This document shows, in pieces, positions 1 through 12,200 of a DNA stretch of 45,581 nt (position 1 is its first letter; every line of letters begins with the position of its first letter). The notes beneath the pieces were generated by a model. The model did not search any database. It worked only from the letters and a program-made list of their open reading frames with translations, and was not told the origin of the DNA. A program made the position numbers and the translations under genes. The DNA is from Oscillospiraceae bacterium (GTDB lineage: Bacteria > Bacillota > Clostridia > Oscillospirales > Acutalibacteraceae), in contig SVQH01000026.1 in NCBI GenBank assembly GCA_015065425.1, positions 1-45,581 on the forward strand. Direction: 5' to 3'.

Positions 1-10
1 GTTCAGCCAT
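1..10 (-). CDS. 5' end of a leftward gene, possibly a BlaI/MecI-type repressor (partial)
   Basis: Only the first three codons (Met-Ala-Glu) lie in the window; the gene runs off the left edge. An ATG on the minus strand is preceded by a weak AAAGG ribosome binding site and, about 50 bases upstream, by a consensus promoter overlapped by two palindromes. The TACA-N-TGTA core of those palindromes resembles operators of the BlaI/MecI/CopY winged-helix repressors, which often regulate themselves. The identity is therefore inferred from the regulatory region alone, and three codons say nothing about the protein. Confidence 0.4.
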
Positions 11-36
11 AAAATCACAACCTTTTTACAATCTAT

Positions 37-77
37 TCTACATCTTGTAGACAACCATATTCTACACCATGTAGAAT
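37..77. promoter_or_regulatory. Pair of palindromic operators, TCTACA-N3-TGTAGA
   Basis: The first palindrome (37-51) has arms TCTACA and TGTAGA around a 3-base centre. The second (59-77) is a perfect 8-3-8 palindrome with arms ATTCTACA and TGTAGAAT. Their centres are 24 bases apart, a little over two helical turns. The right one covers the -10 hexamer and part of the spacer of the leftward promoter, and the left one covers the likely transcription start. This is the arrangement expected for repression. The core resembles BlaI/MecI/CopY boxes (TACA-N2-TGTA) but with a 3-base centre. Confidence 0.65.
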
Positions 78-87
78 GCTTTGTCAA
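59..87 (-). promoter_or_regulatory. Sigma-A promoter for the leftward edge gene
   Basis: On the minus strand a perfect -35 TTGACA (87-82) is separated by exactly 17 bases from a -10 TAGAAT (64-59). It points at the ATG at 10-8, giving a leader of about 45 bases. The -10 lies inside the right-hand palindrome. Confidence 0.75.
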
Positions 88-154
88 CACTTTTTTAGAT
101 TTCTCACACCCAATAACAATAATTGTATTTTCATGAAAATATGATTTAAGTGCC

Positions 155-188
155 AAAATCCCCTGCACCTTTCGGTGCAGGGGATTTT
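155..188. terminator. Bidirectional hairpin terminator after the giant gene
   Basis: A 15-base-pair stem (155-169 with 174-188, core CCCCTGCACC) closes a TTTC loop and is flanked by A and T runs, so it can work in both directions. It lies about 30 bases beyond the stop codon of the leftward giant gene. Confidence 0.85.
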
Positions 189-218
189 TTCAGTTAGTTG
201 CCGTTGGCTTGATTTCTC

Positions 219-3200
219 TTATGAGAAAAGGTTTCTGAAGAAGTCAGCTATCTTCTGGAAGAATTCTGCGATCTTCTGGAAGAATCTGATAAATCCGTTA
301 GGTGCTACTGCATTGTCGTCTATGATGTCACCGGTGTACTTGTTGAGAAGTCCGCCGAGTGAGATTTCAATCTGACGAAGGAATGCAAGGTCGCTTGTTG
401 CGAACAGCTGATTCAGGAATGAGTAGTCACCGTTGAATTCTTCAAGCCAGTCATTTGTCTTATGTGCTGCAACATTTGCTGCATAGAAGATATGATATAC
501 AGTGTACATGATTTCATCCATGCCGCCTTCGGAAGCTGCCATCTGTGAGAAGTTCTCAAGAAGTGAGCAGAGGAAGGTATAACCGTCGCCGCTGAGGCTA
601 TCCTGAAGGAGAGCTTCAATAGCTGTTACATTTTCAGGTACGGAGATGAATGTAAGAACTACACGAAGTATTGTTGTTACAAGGTCAACACTGTCTGCAC
701 CTGTAGCATACTGCATTGTGTAAGCCTTTTCACCGTTCTTGGATGTGAAGGAAACTACCTGACCGAGAGTAAGTTCAGCTATAGCACCGTTCAATGTGTC
801 GGTAAGATCGAAGCCTACTTCTTCAGTAAGACTATTGAGAAGCTGTTCGATAAGACCGTCAATATTTACCTGGAAGTCGAAGCCGATTACTTCATAGAGA
901 TCAATTTCACCTGTAAGAGGTTCGATTGTTTCAAGAACTCTGATTACAGCATTGATAACATTCTTGAATGCAGTATCAAGACCGTTAGAGTTAAGGAAGT
1001 AGATTACTCCGGGAAGGATTCCGAATATCTCGTTAAGAGGATCTGCAAGAATTGTATCAACCTTGTTGAGTAAGGGATCAATAATGTATCTGAGAAGTGC
1101 TTCGGGATCGCCTGCAGCCTTTTCCTTATACTCTGCGGGAGTAAGTACTTCGTCGTGGCAGCCGAGTGCTTCGAGTATCGGGATGATACCGTAAGCATAA
1201 CCTTCTGCACCGTGGATGATAACATAGCTGTTTTCATCAGATACTACAGAACCGTCAATACCGTCATCCTTATTGAAGAATGCGAGATCTTCATCGGTAA
1301 GAAGCCATGCAAGTAAGGGATATACGGGCTGGAGGAATTCGAGAAGTCCGTTCACGAATGCATCCTTATCACCGTCTGCAAATGCCTCTACCTTGTAGTT
1401 ATCCCAAACAGATACGTCTATGCCGAGTGCGGACTTAAGGATTGCTGCAATGTGTGCATAAAGCTCGTCGCCGATGCTTTCCTTAAGGTCACCGATGAGT
1501 CCTGTGATTGCGTCAACTATTGTCTCAAGGAGATCTGTCTTATAGATAGATGTACCGATAAGAGAATCAAGGATATCCTGAAGACCGTCGTAGATTTCAC
1601 CGTTATCATCTTCAACACCAAGAAGAACTATCATTGTGTCAATGAAGGAAGCGAGCCACTTGGTGATGTATTCGCCCATTTCTCTTGTATAGAGAGGACC
1701 GTACATATAATCGTATGAACCGCCCATTGTGATGGGTGAAAGGATTTCGCCTGTGTCAGCCTTATCTGTAAGAATCCAGCTGAAGCCCTGCATGGGAACT
1801 TCAACTTCGCTGTCAGTAAGGAATGCCATAATTACATTATAGATTCCTTCGCCGTCTTCACCGAAGAGTTCTACAAGTGCATCCTTGTTGCCTTCATATA
1901 CGAATACATCAAGAACAACTGAAAGAACTATAGTGATGAAGTCGTGTTCTTCTTCGTCTTCTGTGTAAACCATCTTGAAAGCACCCTTGCCCTGTGCATA
2001 CTCGTAGTATTCGAGTTCACCGAAGTAGAATGTTCCGAGATAATCACCAACTGCACCCCAAAGGTCAATACCTGTTTCTTCTTTAAGTATCTTGCTGATA
2101 CCCTCGAAGCTGAGGTCTGAAAGGTCGAAGCCGATAAGCTCTGCCAAGGACATATCCTCACCGAGAGCACTGCCTACACCTTCAAGAATGTAGTTAACGG
2201 GAAGAAGGATGTTATTTACTGCAGCTGTAAGTCCGTCTGCATTTACGAAGTAGAAGAGGTTAAGAAGAATATCAAATACTTCGTCGAAGGGATTTGCAAG
2301 AATTTCATCAATTCTGTCGCAAACTCTGAGAAGGATTGTTTCAAGAACCTGTTCTGTTACGGAGAGCTCACCCTGTGCTGCGGGAATCTCACCAATGTCT
2401 GTATCAACACCGAGCATTGAAAGGATGGGTGCAAGACCGTTTACATATCCGTCGCCGCCGGAGATTGTAAGAAGAGCGGGTTCGCCGTTTTCAAGCTTTG
2501 TAAGAAGCTCATAGTCTTCGCCGAAGAGAACGAGGTCAAGAATCTCGCCTACACCGCCGAATGCTGTTGCAAGTGCCTTACAGAAGCTTGCCTTGTCGAT
2601 TACATTTGTAGCTTCATAATTTATGAGAGCTTCAACATCTGCACCGAGAAGAGCACCTGCTGCTGTAATGAGATATTCATCAAGATCCTTAAGGAGATCT
2701 GCCACAGCACCGATAATGGTGTTAGCCATTTCGTTGGTGTAGATATTAAGGTTAGATGTAATCAAATCGTTAAGACTTGCGGAATCAGTTGCCATTGCAA
2801 TTACAAGGTCTACGATATCGGGAAGATTGTCAACAAGATATTCAGCTGTTTCTTCGCTCCAGTTGTTATCGTATTCGATGTAGTGGAGTGTACGTTCGGG
2901 AAGCTCGGGAAGCTCGTTGAACTTGCCTTCAAGAACGTTATTTACGGCTGCATCAAGTTCTTCACCTTCAAGGCCGAGGAAGTATACCCAGTTCATGCCT
3001 GTGGGTGTGAATTCCATCTTCTGAGCGAAGAGAGCTGCGATAGTCTTAATGAGACCTTCATCAAGTTCAAGCATTTCTTCAAGTACGCTTGCGTTGTCTC
3101 CGTAGAGAACAAGGTCAAGTGCAAGTGAAAGAACAAGTACGATGATGTCGCCTCTGGACTGCTCTGTGAGATGCATCTTATAAGCGAGTTCGCCTGTGGA

Positions 3201-6200
3201 TGATACATAAGGATCTATATCGCCGATGTAGAACTTCTGAAGAATGTTTTCACCGTTTACATCGCGAACGAATGTTACAGTACCGTCAGCATTTACGGTT
3301 GTGTAACCTCTGAATGCATTGTTGATTTCAAAGTCTCCGAGAACTTCCATATCTTCAAGAAGTGTGAATACAGCTTCAAGATCAAGGTTGGTAATGTCTA
3401 TACCGAGAAGTTCATTGAGGTCAAGATCAACTATGCCGTTTTCGTTAAGTACATCAAGTACATTGAGTACGGAACCTGCAAGGTTGTTAACTGCTGTGCC
3501 GAGACCGTTTGCATTGATGAAGTAGAGAAGGTTGGGAAGAAGCTCAAGAGCTTCATTTACTACGTCGCCCATGATTTCATCATATCTTGCAAGAACTGCA
3601 TCAATAACGGGTCTGAACATTGTAGCACAAGAGGGAGCGGGAACGAGAGTGGGAAGATCCACGCCGATAGCTTCAAGGATGGGAGCAAGACCATACTTGT
3701 AGCCTTCGTTACCTGCTATCTTAAGAAGTGTTGTCTTACCGTCAGTATTCTTTACGAAGAACTCGAAGGAGTCACCGAAGAGGAGCCAGTCAAGAACTCT
3801 GAATACAGGAGTAATAACTTCTGTGAGACCTGCTGCAAATGTTTCTCTGTCATAGATTTCAGCATCTGTGTATTCGAGGCCTTCCCAGAGGGATACGTCG
3901 ATACCGAGAACTGCACCTGCAACTTCGATAAGTTTCTTATCAGCAAGCTCATAAAGCTCAGCAGTAAGATCAACTATTGCATTGAGATATTCAGCCTGAT
4001 AGAGGTTGAAGGAGCCTGCAAGGATTTCTTCAATAGTATCAGCATCTTCTGCAGCACCTGTCATTCCGAGAATGCCTGTGATGAGATTGCCGATGTTGTC
4101 GTAGAAGAAGTTTGCTGTTTCCTGAGTTATATCAGACTTATAAGTAAAGTAGTTGATGAATGCTGTCTTGGGAAGAGTGATATCATAAGTTACGGGATCA
4201 ATTTCGCCGCCCATGTAGTTCCAATCATAATCAACATAATTGGGTTCTGCACCGAGAGTGGGAATGATTTCAATGATATCGGTAATTGTGCCTTCATCAA
4301 GCTCAAGAAGTGTTTCAAGTGCTTTTGCATTGTCTGCACCTGTTTCTTCATTCTTATAAAGTGCTACTTCAAGAAGAAGGTTTACAAGGATGGTGAGCAT
4401 TTCAGCTCCGCCCTCTGTTGCTGAGTAAACCATTCTGAATGCGGGCTTACCGTTAGCAGAGGTGTAATATTCCATCTGACCGAGATAGAACTTGTCGATC
4501 TTAGCATCTGTGAGAACCTCACTGATTGCAAGACCTGTTGCCTTTTCAGCAAGCTTTATAAGGTAGAGAAGATCAAAGTTGTCAAGACTTACTTCGCTTT
4601 CGTCTACGCCAAGAGCTTCAGCAAGGAACTTTTCAATGCTTATTCTGTCTTCTTCGGGAAGTACTTCGTTTACTGTATCAAGGAGACTGAGCACGCCGCC
4701 TGCAAGGTTGTTTACAACTGCGGAAAGTCCGTTTGCATTGATGAAGTAAAGAAGGTTGGGAAGAAGTGCAAGAGCTTCATCTACGGGATTTGCAAGTATT
4801 GCTTCTGCACGGGCAAGAACGTTATTAACAAGAGCATAGAATACGTCTTCTGTCTTGTCGCCTTCCTTAACCTGGGGAAGAGTTACGCCGAGTGCCTCAA
4901 AGAGAGGTACAAATGCGTACTTATAGCCTTCAGCACCGGGAAGGTTGATAAGAATCTGAATACCGTCTTCTGTCTTCTTGTCGAAGTACTGGAGATCGTC
5001 TGCGAAGAGAAGCCAGTCAAGTACGGGGAATGCGGGATAGAGCACCTTGTAAAGTCCGTTTACGAAGGAAACTCTGTCTGTAATCTCGTCATCAGTGAAT
5101 CTTGCCATGGTGTTGAACACACCGAGGTCAACATTGATGATGATGTCAAGAAGGTCTGTGATAGCTGCATCAAGTCCGCTTGTGAGCTCTGTTACGAGGT
5201 CAAGGATAGCGTTAAGATTTTCAGCTGTGTAAAGATCTTCATTGAGTGAGAAGCTGTTTGCAAGGATTTCAGCAACCGTTGTTTCTTCACTGCCTGTCAT
5301 TGAAAGAACAGCGGAGATAAGTTCGTTTCTGTTCTGGAATAAGAAGTCAGCTGTCTGCTTGTTCCAGTCACTTGCATAAGAGAGATAGTTAATAGTTCTG
5401 CCGGGAAGGTCAACTGTTGTTGTTCCGGGAATTACTTCAAAGTTTTCACTGTCGATGCTTTCATCGAAGTAGAACCAGTCAATATCCTTGATTTCTATTG
5501 TGTAGCTTTCCTTGATTGCTGCAACTATAGCCTGAACGAGACCGGGATCAAGGTCTGCAAGTTCTTCAATGGCGGCTGCGTTGCCGTCCCAAAGAGCTAC
5601 GTCAATTACGAAGGAGAGAAGAATTGTGATAAAGTCTGCAAAGTCTTCGTCATTGGAGAATCTCATTCTGTATGCGAGCTTGCCGCTTGCAGATGTGTAA
5701 GGAATGATTTCGCCCATGTAGAAGTATGCAAGCTTATTGCCGACAGCATCAGTAATTTCAAGGCCGGTGAACATTTCAACAAGCTCAAATACATACTGAA
5801 GGTTGATGCCGTCAAGTGTAAATACGAGTTCTTCGTTGCCGGTTGCATCTCTGAGAACGTCCTGAAGAAGTCCGTCTACGCTGAGAGATGAGTCACCTGT
5901 AATTTCTGCGAAGGTATTTACGAGGTTGAGAGGACCTGCTACAAGGTTACCTATTGATACCTGAAGACCGCCTGCATTGATGAAGTAGAGAAGCTCGGGA
6001 AGGAGATTTACTATTTCATCTACGGGGTTATTAAGAATTTCATCAATTCTTGTGAAGAGTGAGTTTGCAAGATCAGTTACGAAAAGTTCCATGTCAACAG
6101 TGATCTTTCCGTTTTCGTCAACTGTCTTATACTTAGCTTCTACGCCAAGTCCTGTGCATCCGAGTGCTTCAAGGAGAAGTGCGAGACCTTCCTTATAACC

Positions 6201-9200
6201 GTCGGAGCCCTGGATTGTAATAAGAACATCATCAGCTGTAGATTCAGTGTTGCCGTTGAAGAATTCATAGCCTTCACCGAAGAGGAGCCATGAGAGAAGT
6301 CTGTATGCGGGTCGGAAGAGAACGGTTGCACCTGTGATGAAATCATCTCTGTCAGAAATAGCATAAGTCTTAACTTCGTGGTCTACACCTTCAACTGTTG
6401 TCATTCTGTATTCGAGACCTGTTTCAGCATCAAGTGTATAGGTTTCGCCTTCTGCTTTAGATTCAAATGCATATTCATAGTTCCAGCCTGTAAGGTCTGC
6501 ACCGAGAACAGCACCGATAAGCTCGATAAGAGACTGGTTGAGAACTGCATCTTCACCGAAGAGAAGAGGACTTATAAGGTCAAGGAGACTCTGAAGTGTT
6601 TCGCCTGTAAAGATATCTTCAAGATTGAGCATTTCCTTAAGTGTATCGGAAAGGTTTGCACCCTCTTCAACAACGCCTGTCATACCGAGAACACCGAGGA
6701 TGAGGTCTTCAAAGCCCTCTGCTGTCTTGGAAGCACTGTCATAAGTCCAGTCAGTTGTGTAGTTAAGATACTGGAATGCATAACCGGGAACAAGGATCTT
6801 ACCGTCTTCATCCTTTTCGGTGAGATCAAGTGTCTCGTCAAAGTAGTTCCAGTTGATATCCTTATAAACTACGCTTTCAGGATCTCTGAGTGCACCGAGA
6901 ATACCGCTTACATAGTCTGTAGCTTCTTCATCGTCACCGTTTATAAGTGCGTCGATAGCCTGAGGATTGCTGTAGGGAACAAGTTCACCGTTTTCACCTA
7001 CATAAGTACCTTCGTCTGCAATTATTTCAACGAGAAGAGCAAGAAGAATGGTAATCATGTCATGACGTTCTTCAACTGTTGAATATTCCATTGTGAAGGC
7101 TGTAAGGCCGTTAGCGGAGGTGTAAGCCTTAAGCTGACCTACATAGAGTGAACCGATATATTCATTAAGTTCGCCGTTTACATAAATACCTGTAAAGCTT
7201 GTTATAAGATTGAATATACCCTGAAGTGTAAGGTTTGTAAGGTCAATACCCTGAATATTTGTAAGGTCGATTCTCTGATCTTCATCAAGAAGTCCGTTGA
7301 TAATATCAAGAACATCAACAAGTGAGTCAACGATATTCATAAGGGATACGGAAAGTCCGTTTGCATTGATGAAGTAAACGAGTCCGGGAAGTGTATCAAC
7401 GAGCCAGTTTACGGGATCAGCAGCAAGAAGGTCAATGAAGTTGGAAAGAATTTCAACGAAATCATGAACGAAGAGCTCTTCGTCATAAATCATGTATCCG
7501 TCTTCATTTACGCCTACTTCATACTTTTCGGGCTTGTAGTTTGAAAGGTCAAGTCCGAGAGCCTCGAAGATGGGGATAATTCCCTTTGCATAAGCATTAA
7601 GACCGTTGATAACAATAGCATCATCACCGTAACCTACTGAGCCGGGGCCGTTGTCAATAGTATAGAACAGTCTGTAGTCCGAGCCGAGGAAGATTACGCC
7701 GAGAAGCTTTGATACGGGAGCAAGAATTTCAGCAATAGCATTGATAAATTCATCTTTTGTATCAATATAATCAGCGGATTCGGGATCTGCCCACCACTTA
7801 TATGAAGCCTTTGCTGTCCATTCATATTCGCCTGTGCCGTTGCCGCCTTCGTCAAGTATTTCTACCTGCTGAACATATTTAGCCCAATTCTGAACCTTAG
7901 TTTCGAGAAGTGTGTCAATAATTGAGAGAAGTTCAAGAGGAATTACATCGAAGAGCTGGCCGATAAGGTCAACAAGTGACTTAACTGTATCAGCTGTAAA
8001 GACTTCAGTTGTAAGAAGTTCGTCAATGAATGAACCGAAATCGGTTGCATCTTCGTCAATCATTGTGATGACATAGTCAAGAACATTCTTGAGAACTTCG
8101 TCAGTTGCCTTTGCTGTGTCCTCTGTCCAGTCTGTGTAGTAGTTAAGGTTGTTGATGGAGTGATACATTGAAAGGTCAGAGTAGGTCTGAAGTGTCTGAT
8201 AGTCACCGTCTACCCATTCCTTGGAAATGTCGGTAATGCCGTCTTCAGCCACACCGAATACCATCTTGTTTTCAAGCAGGTAGTCCCAGTTGGGCTGTTC
8301 ACCCATGGAGTCTGCTTTATCTTCAAGTATTACAAGAAGTGCTTCAAGGATACCCTGTGCGGAAATGTTGTCAAGGTTGCCTTCTTCATCGGGAAGGATT
8401 TCCTGTGCAAAGCCGAGCATTCTGTCAAGTGCGGCAGCATTGTCGCCGTACATAAGAAGGTCGATAATTGCGGAGAATGTAACTGTTAATGTATCGGGTC
8501 CGTTGTAATCGAGTGTATATGCTGTCTTACCGGACTTGGAAGCATAAGCTCTTACACCGTAAGTATTTCCGTCACGCTCATAAGGAACGCACATTCCTTC
8601 AAGAGCATAAGAAAGAGGTGAAAGGTCAATGCCGAACATTGTTTCTACTACGAAGTAGATAGTTTCAAGATCAAGACTTTCTATGGAAAGCTTGTAAATA
8701 CCGTCAACAAGTGCCTTATCTTCTGCTGCCTGTGCTTCTGAGTATTCGGGAGTCTCGAAGCCGAGATCAAGCATACCCATAAGAAGGTCAACAAGAGGAG
8801 CGGAGGGATAATTTACGGTATCATTCTTATCGTAAACGAGTCCGAGGAAGCTTGTTAAGAACTGATGGATAAATGCATCAAGGTCAACGTCAGCTATAGG
8901 ACGGATTGTATCGACAAGATTCCATATAGGATGAAGGAGATTCTTAAGAAGAGTTGAAATACCGTCAGACTGAATGAAATAGAAGAGTGAGGGAAGCATA
9001 TCTATTATCTTCTGAACGGGACCGTATTCAACTATAGCTCCATCCACCATAACGGTATCAATGGTAAGAAGCTCAGTAACTCTGTCAAAGAGCTTATCAA
9101 CAAGGTACTCAAAGCCTGCGGCGGAGTCATCCTTATAATCAGCATTGTATTCTGCCTGGGTCTTCATATCATAAATGCCGAGCATTTCGTAAACGGGGAT

Positions 9201-12200
9201 GATAGCACCTGTGTAGCACTCTGCACCGTTTATAACGATAGCATTATTAAAGAGACCGAGGTCTGTACCTGTGAAGAGGAGACCGAGGATGGGGGCAAGG
9301 GGCTTGAGAAGCTCACAGAAGATTCCTGCGAAGATTTCACGGGCATTGTCAGCACCGTCTACAAGGGGTTCACCGTTTAAGTACCAGTAGTATTCCTTAA
9401 CGGCTTCGCCCTCATCATTTACAGTTTCCTTAACGTCAACTGCAAGTGCGGGGAATTCGTTTACATAGCCTGCTTCACCGGGCTTTAAGGGCTTAAATTC
9501 ATCAACGATGAGTTCGCCTGTCTCTTCATCATACTTATCTGAATAATCATAAGTAAGGTAACCGAAGGACTTATACCAGGTAAGAAGGTCAACACCTGCG
9601 TCTGCACCGCCGGAGGATATCTGGTCTTTAATGAGATTAACGATCATATCCTGATCTTTGAGACCTTCACCGATGCCTACAACAAGGTCGATAACATTCA
9701 TAATACCTTCGTTGTTGAACATCTCGTTAATAAGGTCAAGAAGATATTCGTTAACGCTGCCGTTATGCTCTGCGAGCATTTCGGGGTCTATCATATTGAC
9801 GATGGTGTTAGCCATTGCGTCAACGTTATTATAAAGGTAGGAAGCCTTTTCCCTGGTCCAGTTGTTTGCATACTTTAAGTATACAAAATCTGCAGAAGTA
9901 AGGTTATATCTTGAACCTTCTTCGTTGGACTGATACCAGTCATAATCTTCAAGTGTATAGTCCTGAGGTAAGAACAATTCAACGAGAGCAGCAAGTGCAT
10001 CGTCTGCATTTATACCTGCAAGGATAGCATCTACCTCTGCAGGAAGCTCTGTACCTGCCAATGTTGCCATAAGTCCGGAAAGGTTGCCGTCAACCGCAAT
10101 GAATTTAAGAAGCCAGTCAAGAATTGCATACAGCATATCAGCCTTATCGGCTTCTATTGTGTAACGCTGTTTTCCGCCGAGATTATTATTGAAGTTCTGA
10201 GATCTGATTGAAGAAGCCTGAACTTTAGTACCGAGAGAAGCCCACATACCTGCGTTGATGTCGGGTATGGAGATTGTGGAGAAGTCGATTGCAGGTGTAT
10301 CACCTGATTCATCTTCATCTTCTTCATCACTTACAAGGAAGTTGTTGATGATACCGTTGATGTCGGAAAGGTCTTCGACTTTGAGAAGCTCTTCAAGGTC
10401 AAGAAGACTACCGAGGTTAAGATCAACAGGAACGTCAACTATATCTACAAGAGCATCATTGATAACACCTGTGAACAGACCGAGAAGGCCGCCGAGGTTA
10501 GCCCACTCCCAAAGAGCAGCAGCCTTGTCAAATCCCTGAATTTCAATAGTTGCCTTTATCTGTATCTGAGTTGAAAGAGCATTGAGAAGAGGCTGAACAA
10601 AGCCGTAGGATACAGACTGCATAAGGTTGGGAATAATACCCATAACCGTATCAATGGGCTTTGCAGCCAACTTTTCAACAAGGGAAAGAAGAGGTACAAA
10701 CAATGCATTGGCAAACTGAGCTGCAGTTGCACCGTTTCCTGATGTACCGAAGGTTGTTGAAAGGGGATTTGTAACTGTGGGATTATTGTTGTTTATTGTT
10801 GCGGAAATACCGAGGGTTTCAAAGAGAGTACCCCAGACATTATTGTAGCCCTGAACACCGTTAAGAACGAGCTTAAGGTGACCATAAGCGGAAAGGCCTT
10901 CAATAAATACGTCTGCATCACCGATAACAGGAATATTATATGAAGCTTCAGCTTCGTCACAATAAGCGTAAATAAGTCTGTCGATTCTCGGTGTTTCATA
11001 GGTATAGTTTGTGAAGAGAACCTGAAGAACGGGAATAACAGAAGTGAAAACATCACCGATTACCTGAGTAAAGGTTGTGTAATCGTTAACACCCCATGAG
11101 TAATTTGCAAGGTCTTCACCTGTAACCTCACCGTCATTATTGCCGATTCGGTCAAAATATGTCCAATCTTCATTTGCTGTGCGAAGAGCGGAAATAAACG
11201 CATTGTACTTGCCGGCTTTGCCGTTTGCGGTGGATGCAAGTGCTTCGGCAAGATATACGGGATAAATCTTAATACCGAGATCTGAGAATGCCTTTGCAAG
11301 ACGGGGAGTTCCCTGCTTACCGTTAAAGTATGCATCAAGAACACCCTTTTTAAGGGTAAGGTCCTCAACGCCGCCAAGTCCTGCAAGAATACCGGCAAGG
11401 TCAAGAGCACCGTCTGCAGCACTGTTGGAGGGTGTTGCAAGCCAGGATTCGTCGGGAAGAACTGTTTCGCCGGGAACGAAAAGATTTTCGATAAGACCAC
11501 CGATAAGATCAACGAGCATGGGGAACAGCATTCCGACGATGGTATTGATCATTTCATCGTTGAAGAGCATATCAAGAAGGAGATTCTCAATATATTCGGA
11601 AAGAGTATGGATAGCAGGAAGAACATCGCCTGTTTCGGGGTCGATTTCTTCATTTTCACGGTATACACCGATAAGCTTTGTGAAAGCTTCGGATGTGATA
11701 AATCCGTCGAGTTTACCGATAACGGTAAGAATCTTCTGTTCGTTTACTACATAGTCATCCTGGTCAAGATATTCCTCTCGAACCATATCCTTTTCCTGAG
11801 CATAACGGGTTGTGTAGTAACCGGAGCCTGCGGGAGTGTCAAGCTGAACCTGCTTGAACGCACCCCAAGCCAGTGCTATAACATCTTCAATAGCTTTTTG
11901 GTATTCAGGTATAAAGCTATACCAGGTTTTGAGAGTATACAGGTCATACTGAGAACCTGTGCAATTTGCAAGTACCCATTCATAAAGTGCAACATCAATA
12001 TTAGCGATGTTTCTCTTTACTGCAGAGAAGTTAGCATTTGTAACTTCATCAGCCTGTTTTCCGTCGAAAGCAAGAGTATTTTCATCAATATCAAATGCTG
12101 AGTCAAGAAGATTGAAGAGCTGCTGACGGCTTCTGTTATAAAGAGTCGAATAGAGAGACTTTATAAATTCGTCAATCTGTTCGGGATAGTTACCGTAGAT

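Noticed and set aside
6378-7082. A rightward frame of 234 codons inside the giant gene
   Set aside because: It lies fully antisense to the repeat region. Its Cys/Phe-rich composition is what the complement of the giant gene's codon use gives, and it has no ribosome binding site or domain signature.
11060-12101. Several 100-160-codon frames on both strands inside the giant gene
   Set aside because: They are shadows of a long, compositionally biased gene, without ribosome binding sites or recognisable protein features.
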